Below, piece after piece: positions 34,656 through 42,764 of a DNA stretch of 64,000 bases. Origin of the DNA: JAOZHU01 sp964632845 (GTDB lineage Archaea > Thermoproteota > Bathyarchaeia > Bathyarchaeales > Bathycorpusculaceae). Within the stretch, counting starts at the first letter, position 1. The number at the start of each line of letters is the position of its first letter. The notes under the pieces are model-generated. The model was not told the origin of the DNA, did no database searches, and saw only the letters and a program-made list of their open reading frames with translations. A program made the position numbers and the translations under genes. Location of the stretch: the NCBI GenBank assembly GCA_964632845.1, contig CAZWDU010000003.1, positions 1-64,000 of the forward strand, given 5' to 3'.

Positions 34656-34811
34656 CTCTTCGCGTGTTACTGGAAGAACTTATACTAGAATTTTGTGAGG
34701 TTGCGTATAAAACGTTTCGGAAACTTGGGCAACAAGCGGCGTAGCTTCTAATTTAGGTGAAAAAGTGCGGAGACACGAAAAATAGAAAGGGAAAATTGCC
34801 GTTTTGGTTTA

Positions 34812-34961
34812 TTATTTTTCCTCTTTTTCTTTTCTACTTTTCATCAGTTCAGGCAATGCTGAGGTCATCTTGTTTATGGAGTCTTTCACTGCGTCCATGA
34901 GTGGCTCGTTGACTTCCACTTCGATTGTTATTTTCAAGTGTCCTTTTTTCTCTTCAGGCAT
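34812..34961 (-). CDS. Tiny acidic-basic protein, second of a coupled pair
   Basis: 49 residues: a strand-rich start (HLKITIEVEVNEPLMDAV), then a helix and a Lys/Glu-rich tail. The ATG at 34961 shares its A with the upstream stop (TAATG), after GGGAGGTGG. This strong site and the overlap support a real gene. Function unknown. Confidence 0.55.
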   Translation of the reverse strand: MPEEKKGHLKITIEVEVNEPLMDAVKDSINKMTSALPELMKSRKEKEEK

Positions 34962-35236
34962 TAAACCACCTCCCTTAACTTTTTAATTTTTTTAGCCCAG
35001 TCATCAAGAATGTAGGCGGCTTGTTTAGAGTTCAAGTCTATGTCAATCTGCGTTTTGTAGTGAAATTTGCCGAGCCGTTTGGTTCGGGTTTTGTACTCCA
35101 GAATCAAATTTCGCTGCTTCCGTTTCTTTAACACTTGCCCCAAGTAGTAGGATATGAGCCGTGGAGTTGCAGGTTCAAAGACGAAGGCAACTTTTACGAA
35201 AAGACGTGAAATTTTATCTTTAACTACCTCGGCTAT
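34961..35236 (-). CDS. Small basic protein with no ordinary start codon
   Basis: Up to 91 residues. The frame is open from 35236, where ATA follows GGAGGA (35250-35245) by eight bases. The first standard start (TTG, 35143) has no such site and would remove a protein-like stretch (VKVAFVFEPATPRLISYYLG). Start options: a non-canonical ATA, a -1 frameshift at the A-run of the upstream 30-codon frame, or an error. The protein is beta-rich then helical, very basic. Family unknown. Confidence 0.5.
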   Translation of the reverse strand: MAEVVKDKISRLFVKVAFVFEPATPRLISYYLGQVLKKRKQRNLILEYKTRTKRLGKFHYKTQIDIDLNSKQAAYILDDWAKKIKKLREVV

Positions 35237-35325
35237 TTTCCGTTTCCTCCTACATAAACGTCTGCTCTAAAACCGCCCTTTCTCTTGAAGGCGACAAGAA
35301 CTGCAAGTAATAACGTAATAACCAT
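35233..35325 (-). CDS. 30-codon membrane-helix frame ahead of the coupled pair
   Basis: The ATG at 35325 begins a hydrophobic helix (VITLLLAVLVAF), a basic turn and ADVYVGGNGK, and stops at 35233. It overlaps the ATA of the next frame by three bases as ATAG. It may be a leader peptide or the N-terminus of the next protein split by one base. Weak evidence. Confidence 0.3.
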   Translation of the reverse strand: MVITLLLAVLVAFKRKGGFRADVYVGGNGK

Positions 35326-35434
35326 TTTTTAATGTTATGCATATAGTTATTTTAGTCTACCAGCAACATGCTCAGCATGGTTTTTGCGTGCGCGCTTTAA
35401 CGAAAAGTGGAAAAATAAGAAGGCTGTGTTTGCC

Positions 35435-35869
35435 CTACCATTTCTGGGAGTATCGCCAAGCACCATCAAACGTGCCTGCCATGCACTTGACGCATTTGCC
35501 ATACTCCATCGTGGATATGTTAAGCACTTTGTCGTTTGCCCATGCAATGTTGAAAATCGTGTTTGCGAAAGTGATTGAGCCTGAGGCGGCTTCTTGTCCT
35601 TTGTAGTCCACGTATATACGGGCTTTTGTGGTGGCTGTCGACGCCAGCTGCTTCAGCTCTTCAGTGGGTTCTTTACCCATGGGCAATATTATCATCAAGT
35701 CCTTCTCCTTCAGCAGCGGCTTCAGCTCTTCCATCAAGTTCATAGGGATGTTGCTTATGCGTATTCGCCGTGACTTTTGGATCATGCGTTTTATTTCAGC
35801 TATGCCTTCTTCCGCGGTGGCAAACGTGGTGCCGATTTTTGCTTCGTACTTTCCATCTACAATTGGCAT
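35435..35869 (-). CDS. Stand-alone TrmB-type sensor domain
   Basis: 144 residues. It resembles only the effector-binding C-terminal part of TrmB regulators (GTTFATAEEGIAEIKRMI, RIRISNIPMNLMEEL, then KARIYVDYKG), and ends with a Cys pair CVKC and GAWRYSQKW like the upstream protein's end. No DNA-binding domain. GAGGTGA sits nine bases before the ATG at 35869 and overlaps the upstream stop. Probably partners with the full TrmB gene next to it. Confidence 0.65.
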   Translation of the reverse strand: MPIVDGKYEAKIGTTFATAEEGIAEIKRMIQKSRRIRISNIPMNLMEELKPLLKEKDLMIILPMGKEPTEELKQLASTATTKARIYVDYKGQEAASGSITFANTIFNIAWANDKVLNISTMEYGKCVKCMAGTFDGAWRYSQKW

Positions 35870-35884
35870 GTTCACGTGTCACCT

Positions 35885-36604
35885 CTAGGTTTGCGTGGCG
35901 GAACTCCAGCTTAAGTTGCTCCACTCCGAGAAGCATCTAGAGCATTCGTCGTACAGCATTTCGTCAACTATGTACTTGTGGTCTACTGGGTCTTGGAAAG
36001 CCGTGAATGTTCTTTTTTCGTCGAGAATTATGGATATTGAGGGCACTTCCCTGTTCCGCATGATGGTCACAATCGCGACTTCAGCCTGCTTAAACTGCAC
36101 GTTCTGCATATTGCTTGGTTTCGCCTCGTCTGGAAACAGGAGCACCTTCACCATGGCATCTGACCTGAAGGCACTGCTCACTTTTTTCATGAAGTCTGCT
36201 GTGGTGTTGTTGATTTCCACGGTTTTAGCCTTCTTAATCGCCTCTTTCAACCCTTCTAAGCCTATGTCGAATCTTTTTATCACGAATTTTTCTTTCACGT
36301 TGTTCACCTCTTCTTTGAGCGTCGCCTTAACGGAATCCAGCAACTCAGCGTAGTCTTCCTTAGCCTTCTCGAACACCCTTAATGGGTCGATTGCTTGGAA
36401 CAACAGCGGCACACCTGAGTACACGCGCACCCAGCCCTTGTTCCGCAACGTCTCCAGCACCGCGTAAATCTTCGTGCGGGGCACGCCTGACTTCTCAGCA
36501 GCCTGCGTGGCTGTGCTCAGGTGCGTGTTCAGCAGCGCCAAGTACGCTTTAGCTTCGTATTCGGCAAGCCCGACTCGCCTGAGTTTCTCGACGACACTCT
36601 CCAC
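35885..36604 (-). CDS. TrmB-family transcription regulator
   Basis: 239 residues. An N-terminal winged helix (about 1-75): LRRVGLAEYEAKAYLALL, ATQAAEKSGVPRTKIYAVLETLRNKGWV (quoted as EKSGVPRTKIYAVLE). A coiled segment (about 80-110) and a sensor domain follow, ending with CSRCFSEW. TrmB proteins sense sugars or other metabolites. Forms an operon with the 35435-35869 gene; target genes unknown. Confidence 0.82.
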   Translation of the reverse strand: MESVVEKLRRVGLAEYEAKAYLALLNTHLSTATQAAEKSGVPRTKIYAVLETLRNKGWVRVYSGVPLLFQAIDPLRVFEKAKEDYAELLDSVKATLKEEVNNVKEKFVIKRFDIGLEGLKEAIKKAKTVEINNTTADFMKKVSSAFRSDAMVKVLLFPDEAKPSNMQNVQFKQAEVAIVTIMRNREVPSISIILDEKRTFTAFQDPVDHKYIVDEMLYDECSRCFSEWSNLSWSSATQT

Positions 36605-36648
36605 TTATTATTTACCTCTGATTTTTAATAACACAACGAAAACGGGCA

Positions 36649-37257
36649 TCACCTCATGGGCTGCCTCAAGACTGTTTTCAGCTTTGCCGGTGCTGTCTTA
36701 CGCACATCACTCAAGTAAATCTCGTGATGCTTGCCACTTAGAGTGTGCCCGCTACTGTGTATAAAAGCGTGGATTTTTGCTACGTTGGATCCTTCAGCCG
36801 AGTAAGGTCCAATATGCAGGATTTGAGCGGCTGCGCCTTCATGAAAATTTTCAAACCGCAACTTGGAAAGCGCAAGTAAAGCCTTCTTCTTGCGCGTATT
36901 ACCAACCGCCGCGTTTACGTGGGCAACAGTGACGTATTTGGGTTGCATAACCATGGTTGTCCACTTCCACTCGTCTTTGCGTTCTACACTGAACTTTATC
37001 ATGTCGTCAACCCACCATAAACCCTCCAGAGGCATAACACCGTAATCAACGCCTGTTCCCTTTTTGATCATGAATTTGATAGCATAGGAAACGCTGAACA
37101 AGGCTTCAACTGCGTCTTTGTATTGTTGTGACGTGTTGGGGTCTCCTTCGCCGTCAATCATAAGAAAATTCATTGGCGGGACATCAACCACAGTGACCTC
37201 TTTCGCAGAAGGATTATAGAACTGCTTCAATTCTTTCCTAAAGTCAATTTTCGCCAT
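36649..37257 (-). CDS. GyrI-like small-molecule-binding protein
   Basis: 202 residues. FLMIDGEGDPNTSQQYKDAV and ALFSVSYAIKF are typical of this family, as are YGVMPLEGLWW and the late HEIYLSDVRK. It should bind a hydrophobic ligand; family members act as effector-binding or hydrolase proteins. It diverges from the 37480-38472 gene across two matched palindromes (37334-37351, 37409-37426). Confidence 0.8.
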   Translation of the reverse strand: MAKIDFRKELKQFYNPSAKEVTVVDVPPMNFLMIDGEGDPNTSQQYKDAVEALFSVSYAIKFMIKKGTGVDYGVMPLEGLWWVDDMIKFSVERKDEWKWTTMVMQPKYVTVAHVNAAVGNTRKKKALLALSKLRFENFHEGAAAQILHIGPYSAEGSNVAKIHAFIHSSGHTLSGKHHEIYLSDVRKTAPAKLKTVLRQPMR

Positions 37258-37333
37258 TAAACCTCGCCCTCTTGATTCCGCTTTTAATTGTGTCCTCTGG
37301 TCAATGTAGCACGTAAAAAGTTAAATATTTACT

Positions 37334-37351
37334 GTAACCCGCCACAGTTAC
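37334..37351. promoter_or_regulatory. Operator-like palindrome GTAAC-N8-GTTAC, copy 1
   Basis: GTAAC (37334-37338) and GTTAC (37347-37351) with an eight-base spacer. The same arms and spacer recur at 37409-37426. The 210-base space between the divergent genes makes this a likely binding site for a dimeric regulator. Confidence 0.55.
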
Positions 37352-37408
37352 CTCACTCAAGATGCGGGGGATACCGTTCTATGCGATTACAAGTGCCACG
37401 TTAGCCAT

Positions 37409-37426
37409 GTAACCGTGCAAGGTTAC
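37409..37426. promoter_or_regulatory. Operator-like palindrome GTAAC-N8-GTTAC, copy 2
   Basis: GTAAC (37409-37413) and GTTAC (37422-37426), eight-base spacer; outer bases extend the match to TGTAACC and GGTTACA. Same geometry as copy 1, 75 bases away (about seven helical turns). Confidence 0.55.
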
Positions 37427-37479
37427 ACTACCTATTAACACCACTATGAAGTTCATTTACAGTTGGATTGTGTGAGCAC

Positions 37480-38472
37480 ATGAGAAAACTAATCACTTTG
37501 CCGCATAGAGTCTGCGACTCCACATGCTTCTGGAATGGAATAGAAGACCTGTTTACATGGAAAGGCACGAACTACCCTGATTTTCTGCTGCCATCTGTCG
37601 GCGGAATGCCCAGCTTCGCCTACATCAACTTCAAGAGGGCAGACCCGCCTCACCAAGTATACTGGGGTTCATGCCCAAAATACTTGATAAGAGACCTCGC
37701 CAAAATCACCGGATTCGGCGAAACCGTCAGCGAGGGAAAGGCTTTCAAAAGCATGTTCACAAAACTCAGAGAATTCATTGACACTGGGCAACCAGTCATG
37801 GCGGGAGCACTTGACATGTACTACCTGCACTATTTTCCCTACCTCTACAAGAAAATTCACGTTCCAATCCATTACGTTCTCGTCGTTGGGTATGACGACG
37901 AGAAAAAGGTTGTTTTTGTAAATGATTGCACCTGCAAAGACGTACAGAAAATATCGTATAACGAGTTTGAGCAGTCTTTGAACGTCAGTACACCTGGGAT
38001 GAGCAGGAAAAACACATTCAGAGCGTTTTCTCTCCCTGAAAAAATTCCGTCAGAGTTTGAAGTTGCAAAGAAAGGTTTTCTCTTCAAAGCTGAGAAATTC
38101 CTGAAGCCACCAGTTAACCTCTTCGGGATTCCGGCCATGCAAAAAGCAGCAAGAGCAATCCTTGAGTGGGATGACAAGAAGTGTTTTGAGCACATGGTTA
38201 CTTATGCAACGACACCGCCGATGTTGCCAACAACTTGCGAAAATAGCAACGGAATGCGGTTCAGACAGGCAGCCGTTCTTGAAGCATTGGGAAACAAATA
38301 CAACTTAGACTGCTGGACAGAAGCTTCCGCCCTATTCAGAAAGTCTGGAGAAATAATCATTTCACTTTGCGAGGCGGCTATGAAACAGGACAGGAAGGCA
38401 GTGTCAGATAGCTTACTTGACGTAGCCGCGATTGAAGAAAAGGCATACAAACTGCTGCTCAAACCCGCTTAA
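37480..38472 (+). CDS. BtrH-like papain-fold protein
   Basis: 330 residues from the ATG at 37480 (a TTG four codons earlier is possible). The N-terminal part resembles the butirosin biosynthesis protein H N-terminal domain: HRVCDSTCFWNGIEDLF (Cys candidate at about 13), then GQPVMAGALDMYYLHY and IHYVLVVGYDDEKKVVFVND with the His and Asp candidates. A helical C-terminal domain follows (about 190-330). It may act as an acyl or peptidyl transferase; substrate unknown. Divergent from a GyrI-like gene. Confidence 0.7.
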   Translation: MRKLITLPHRVCDSTCFWNGIEDLFTWKGTNYPDFLLPSVGGMPSFAYINFKRADPPHQVYWGSCPKYLIRDLAKITGFGETVSEGKAFKSMFTKLREFIDTGQPVMAGALDMYYLHYFPYLYKKIHVPIHYVLVVGYDDEKKVVFVNDCTCKDVQKISYNEFEQSLNVSTPGMSRKNTFRAFSLPEKIPSEFEVAKKGFLFKAEKFLKPPVNLFGIPAMQKAARAILEWDDKKCFEHMVTYATTPPMLPTTCENSNGMRFRQAAVLEALGNKYNLDCWTEASALFRKSGEIIISLCEAAMKQDRKAVSDSLLDVAAIEEKAYKLLLKPA

Positions 38473-38532
38473 GAAAACTGCTGTGCTTACCTATGTAAAG
38501 ACATAAGAACTCAGCATAATACTATCCACCGT

Positions 38533-39099
38533 GTGAAAGCTGCAATGAAAACCAGCCATGTAGCAATCGGCATTTGCGGTCTTTCCTGTAGGCTTTGCCC
38601 GGCCTACCACAGAGAAACAAAAAGCAAATGCGACGGCTGCAAAAGCGAAGACCGCATGGGTGCTGCTTGCCCTTTCCATAACTGTGCACTCAAGAAAAAG
38701 GGCATAGAGTTCTGCGTGTTTTGTGAAGAGAATGCGACATGTGTAAGGTGGAGCAAGCATAGGGAAATGAGCAAGAAGCACGACTCGTTTGTTTGTTACC
38801 AGAAAGTTGAAGATAATATAGCGTTTATTCAGAAAAACAACATTGCAGCGTTCGAGAACGAGCAGAAAACGCGAGAGCAACTGCTCAAGGGGATGCTGGC
38901 GGAGTTCAATGAGGGGCGCTCAAAATCTCTCTACTGCATAGCCGCAACCGTCTTGGAAACTGGCGAGCTTGAAGCGGTTTTAAAGGAAGCACGAGCCAAA
39001 GCGAAGGGATTAGATCTAAAGGCGAAAGCCGCAATCATGCATTCGTTGCTAAACGAAGTCGCCAACAAGAAAAACTATTTGCTGAAACTGAGAAAATAA
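38533..39099 (+). CDS. DUF3795-type zinc-binding protein
   Basis: 188 residues, GTG start. The Cys-rich N-terminus, ICGLSCRLCPAY, CDGCKSE, CPFHNCA and FCVFCEE (about 13-75), matches the DUF3795 pattern; the C-terminal 100 residues are helical. It probably binds zinc; function unknown. It is convergent with rqcH, with 17 bases between stops. Confidence 0.75.
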   Translation: MKAAMKTSHVAIGICGLSCRLCPAYHRETKSKCDGCKSEDRMGAACPFHNCALKKKGIEFCVFCEENATCVRWSKHREMSKKHDSFVCYQKVEDNIAFIQKNNIAAFENEQKTREQLLKGMLAEFNEGRSKSLYCIAATVLETGELEAVLKEARAKAKGLDLKAKAAIMHSLLNEVANKKNYLLKLRK

Positions 39100-39116
39100 C
39101 CATCGTTTACGCCAAT

Positions 39117-41168
39117 TCAACTGCTCATAACTCTGCCTTTAGCGTAAGGCACAAACTCCCTGACCTGCTCAACAGACGCCTTACCAACCTTCTCACGCTG
39201 CTCCCGCGGCAACTTCGCCATCAACGCCCGCAAAACCTGCTTCAAAAGCTCCTTCGCCGTCACGTCACCTGGCTCAATTAAAACGTACGTTTTCGCTTTG
39301 GCTTTCACCGCCTCCACAGGACCACCCACAAAATCCACGGCATCATCAGCTACGCCTACGGCTAACCTCAAAGGCACGTTTCGCAGCCAGTTCCGTTTCC
39401 CATTCACCGCGAAAGCGCCATGAGGCACGTACTCGCCTGAAGGACCAGTCTTGCTTAACTGTTCAGGCTTAACCCAGTAAACATCCGCTGAGCCGAAGCC
39501 CTCACGCCAAGCTCGGGAAAACGCAGCCGCAAACTCGCCTGCCTCACGCAATGTCTGCTCGCTGGCTTGTTTGCCTTCCGTTTTAACCACTACGAAAGGT
39601 GCGCCTGTGATGTCCGCGTGAAAAACGGCGTCATCCGCCTCAGCGTGCTTCTTCACTAGCACTTCATTGCTGACCGCGTCTTTCCCCGCTACTACTAGGA
39701 ACCCGTCGGATGAAATGAACCAGCGGAACTTCTCATACCACTGCTTGCTCTTAACGCGTCGCTTAGCCAGCTCTTTTAGGGCTTCAACAGGCTTAGCACG
39801 CTGCAACGCTTCAGCTTCGCGCACTTTCTGCTCAGCTTCAGCCAGTTTCCCACGCGACTCTTCTAAGGCTGCCGCGGCTCCAGCAGCTTTCTGCTTAGCC
39901 TTTTTCCCGCGCTCATAAAACTCAGCTGCGTTCTCAAACAGCGTCCTGCGCAAGTTCACGCTAAACCGCAAGTTATCTATGCACACGTTAGCCACCAAGT
40001 TCCGTGTGTCAAACGATTCAACCAGCGCCTCAGGCATTTTTCCAGCACGCTTAGCCGCTAAAACCTCCGCGAACACAGCGTTCCAGTCTCGCCCTGCAGC
40101 CTTCGCAGCGGAAAACTTGTCCAGCAGAGCTTGCACTTCGCTTGAATGCGCATAAATAACGTCGCCGATGTGCTTGTCCTGTTCTGTTTTGCTTTCAGCT
40201 TCACGCAACGCCTTTTCCTGCTCAGCGACAACCCGCTTCAGCTTCTCTGCTTCCCGCTGCAAACCATCCACTTCAACGCTTGCCACCGCCTTCTCAGCAA
40301 CAGTGGCTCTCACGTAAAACTCGTCTAACGCTGCGTTAAAACTGTTGTACTCTTTAGTCTTAAAGGCTTCGTACCGCTTAAGCTTGAACGGCACAGCGTC
40401 GAGGAAGCTGCCGTCTTCAGCTAAAACAATGTGCGGCTCAAACTTGAAGTTGGAAAGGGATGTAAGCAGACTTTGCAGGCAATCAAATATTGCGCTGATT
40501 TCCGCGTCAGCTAAAGCCTTACAGGGTTTGGTTTTGTCAACATTTGCCCTAAGCAGGATTTCTTCAGCGTAGACTCCGCCTACGCCCAAGGAACGCGCCG
40601 CTGCCCTGACCACCTCCACATCTCCAAGCGGTTTCAACGCGTCTTCCAACTCGTCCCGCGTTAGCTTAAAGGGGTTTTTTCCGCTGGAAGGCGGAAACTG
40701 AAACGCTTCACCACGAAGAATGTTGCGGTCACGCATACGCTTGAACAGTAAAGCCTGCAAAATCTTGCCGTTTTCGCCTGTTAACACGATGTTGCCTTCG
40801 CCGAAAAGCTCCAGAACAAGCCGCAACACGCCCGCTTTAGTTCGGAAGTGAAAGATGACTACGCGTTCAAACTCGTACTGCTCCACGCCTGCAAGCCACG
40901 CGCTCCGCAAGTATTTCCGTAGTGCCATACAAAACGCAGGTGGTGTAAGCGGCTTCTCCAGTGTGTACGCTGTTAAGTGTAATCGTCTGCCTGCTTCCAT
41001 CACCAGCCGCAGCGGAGGCGAATCTGTCTTGTGTAGCTTCATGAGCAGGGTTTTTGCGTCCAGTTGGTAAACGTTGTTAACGCGAGAATTCGCAAGCGCT
41101 TCATTCAGTTCGTGCACTACGGCTGACACGTCGAAGCTTGTAAACTCTTTTTTGAGCAAGGACTTCAC
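39117..41168 (-). CDS. rqcH: RqcH ribosome quality-control factor (NEMF/Rqc2 homologue)
   Basis: 683 residues from the GTG at 41168, the usual start point just before KKEFTSFDVSAVVHELN; a longer frame would run into the divergent gene. NFACT-N (1-about 200), helix-hairpin-helix (about 200-250), coiled coil (about 300-370 and 430-480) and NFACT-R near 490-600 (KWYEKFRWFISSDGFLVVAGKDA). It binds stalled large subunits and directs C-terminal tailing with alanine in bacteria and archaea (known for the family). Confidence 0.88.
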   Translation of the reverse strand: MKSLLKKEFTSFDVSAVVHELNEALANSRVNNVYQLDAKTLLMKLHKTDSPPLRLVMEAGRRLHLTAYTLEKPLTPPAFCMALRKYLRSAWLAGVEQYEFERVVIFHFRTKAGVLRLVLELFGEGNIVLTGENGKILQALLFKRMRDRNILRGEAFQFPPSSGKNPFKLTRDELEDALKPLGDVEVVRAAARSLGVGGVYAEEILLRANVDKTKPCKALADAEISAIFDCLQSLLTSLSNFKFEPHIVLAEDGSFLDAVPFKLKRYEAFKTKEYNSFNAALDEFYVRATVAEKAVASVEVDGLQREAEKLKRVVAEQEKALREAESKTEQDKHIGDVIYAHSSEVQALLDKFSAAKAAGRDWNAVFAEVLAAKRAGKMPEALVESFDTRNLVANVCIDNLRFSVNLRRTLFENAAEFYERGKKAKQKAAGAAAALEESRGKLAEAEQKVREAEALQRAKPVEALKELAKRRVKSKQWYEKFRWFISSDGFLVVAGKDAVSNEVLVKKHAEADDAVFHADITGAPFVVVKTEGKQASEQTLREAGEFAAAFSRAWREGFGSADVYWVKPEQLSKTGPSGEYVPHGAFAVNGKRNWLRNVPLRLAVGVADDAVDFVGGPVEAVKAKAKTYVLIEPGDVTAKELLKQVLRALMAKLPREQREKVGKASVEQVREFVPYAKGRVMSS

Positions 41169-41300
41169 ATCACGTTCTGCAATTCTATTGAACTGGAGGT
41201 TATAAATAACATTCTTGTAGTTAGCGTGTGGCTTGTTTGCGAAAGCTTTTAACCCGTGATTCTGCCCATTATTAAGAGTACATTCTTGAGGCAACTTGTG

Positions 41301-41870
41301 ATGGGCGAAGGCGACTGCGTAATTAAACTTCACAAACCTGATTTTGATGAAAAACTATTCTTTTTCCTGTGCGGCGTAATCACAAGTGTGCCCCTCACGG
41401 TCTTCGTTGCCCAATTTGCCAACTCTTTTCTAGCAGGCGTTGACATGTTCGTCGCTACAATAGTCTCAACTGCGGTTTTTGCGCCTTTCATAGAAGAGTT
41501 CGCAAAAGTTTTTCCTCTCTTCTATCGTCACGGCGAAACCGAACGGTCAATTTTCAGCCTTGCGTTGTGCGTCGGCTTAGGTTTTGGTGTCGTAGAGCTG
41601 TTAACCTATGCGTTCCTGCTAGGCGTGAATCCCATTGTGAGACTGCCAGGGCTTTTCTTCCATCCAGCAAGCGCGTCAATAGCCGCGTATGGTATCGCCA
41701 CGAAGAGACCTCTGCCATTTTATTTGGTAGCCGTAAGCCTTCATTTTTCCAACAATTTTCTTGTAGTGGCTAATCCTCCCGGCATTCAGTTTTCCATTAT
41801 AATAACGGCAATCACTGTTTTTACGTCTTGGCGGTTGCATGGTAGAACACGTGAAAGATTTATAGACTAA
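41301..41870 (+). CDS. PrsW-type intramembrane protease-like protein
   Basis: 189 residues from ATG 41301 (GAGG nine bases upstream). Five or six membrane helices. EEFAK (65-69), Glu99 in GVVELLTY, His121 in FHPAS and His148/Asn151 in LHFSNN match the glutamate-type PrsW motifs. Such enzymes cleave membrane substrates, for example anti-sigma factors in bacteria; the archaeal target is unknown. All motif residues are present. Confidence 0.78.
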   Translation: MGEGDCVIKLHKPDFDEKLFFFLCGVITSVPLTVFVAQFANSFLAGVDMFVATIVSTAVFAPFIEEFAKVFPLFYRHGETERSIFSLALCVGLGFGVVELLTYAFLLGVNPIVRLPGLFFHPASASIAAYGIATKRPLPFYLVAVSLHFSNNFLVVANPPGIQFSIIITAITVFTSWRLHGRTRERFID

Positions 41871-41987
41871 ACTTGCATGTGACATTGACCCTAAGCGGTA
41901 AGCCAGCAGCAAGAGGACATAGAAACAATTTATATTGAGGCAACTTTTTAATGTAGGTTCGAAATATAGTCTGAGAGGTTGAGCACT

Positions 41988-42290
41988 GTGAAACCGTTGG
42001 TCATTATTTATTGGTTAAGGCTGGTCTTGGGTATAGTTGCCGCTGGCATAAGCACGGCAGTAACTATGTTGCACGACGAACTATCATATACCGTATTCAT
42101 GAATGGCATAACCATAGCTCTTGCAATCTATTTAGTATCCTACTACGTGATCAAAGCCAAATTCGCACTGCAAGTGGAAAAGCAATCAAAATTCATGACG
42201 CAAGGCATAGGAATATACTTCTTCACATGGCTAGTCTTCTGGGTATTAATATACACTATCCTGAAAGGACCTCCACTGGTCACTGGTTAA
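41988..42290 (+). CDS. Three-helix small membrane protein
   Basis: 100 residues from the GTG at 41988 (GAGAGGTTG upstream). Three membrane helices at about 4-22, 33-53 and 70-92, with a basic loop KFALQVEKQSK. It overlaps the convergent gene at 42280 by 11 bases. No family recognised; archaeal EMC6-like proteins have similar topology but I see no decisive motif. Confidence 0.6.
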   Translation: MKPLVIIYWLRLVLGIVAAGISTAVTMLHDELSYTVFMNGITIALAIYLVSYYVIKAKFALQVEKQSKFMTQGIGIYFFTWLVFWVLIYTILKGPPLVTG

Positions 42291-42762
42291 CAGTTCCTTT
42301 CTCCTTATTTTTCCGCAGAAAATTCGCTATAGTAGCTTGGCTCTTGTCGCTTCTCAAAGTCTCCATTTTTTTCTCTTCGGAATCCTTACCGCCGCCAGCA
42401 TTGTTGTTTTGAGGAGCGGAAATATTCATTCGGGCAAGAACACGCATGCAATCCGCCCAAGCTGAAAAGTAGCCTCGGTCAAAGTCGCCGTGAAGCCCAT
42501 TTTTCGTGTGGTCTAAAAACTCGCGTCTGTATGAGTGCACCGCTGCCGTATCACTGAAATCCAGCTTCGAAAAGAACGATGGTTCATCAGTGTTCTTTTT
42601 TCGCGAGAGATACATGCCGTACAACGCTCGAAAGTAGCCTCGGTTCCACTCGGTCTTATGCATTTTCTGTTTAAGCCGCTCCAACTCCCGCTCCGACTCT
42701 GTAAACTGCCTATTAACAAGAAGTTGGAAGTACCGTGTGACTAAAGCTTGAAGTATGGGCAT
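42280..42762 (-). CDS. Archaeal hypothetical protein next to radA
   Basis: 160 residues, helical and charged. Two similar blocks occur: EWNRGYFRALYGMYL and DFDRGYFSAWADCMRVL, which suggests a repeated helical hairpin. The C-terminus is a disordered basic tail. It starts two bases after radA and should be co-transcribed with it. Role unknown. Confidence 0.65.
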   Translation of the reverse strand: MPILQALVTRYFQLLVNRQFTESERELERLKQKMHKTEWNRGYFRALYGMYLSRKKNTDEPSFFSKLDFSDTAAVHSYRREFLDHTKNGLHGDFDRGYFSAWADCMRVLARMNISAPQNNNAGGGKDSEEKKMETLRSDKSQATIANFLRKNKEKGTVNQ

Positions 42763-42764
42763 AG

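Noticed and set aside
34804..34986. A 60-residue frame on the + strand
   Set aside because: It is antisense to a better-supported - strand gene pair with strong ribosome sites and start/stop overlaps.
35337..35606. + strand frames over the TrmB sensor gene
   Set aside because: Shadow frames with no ribosome site; the - strand protein shows clear family likeness.
41169..41333. Longer N-terminus for RqcH
   Set aside because: It would overlap the divergent PrsW-like gene and add residues not seen at the start of this family.
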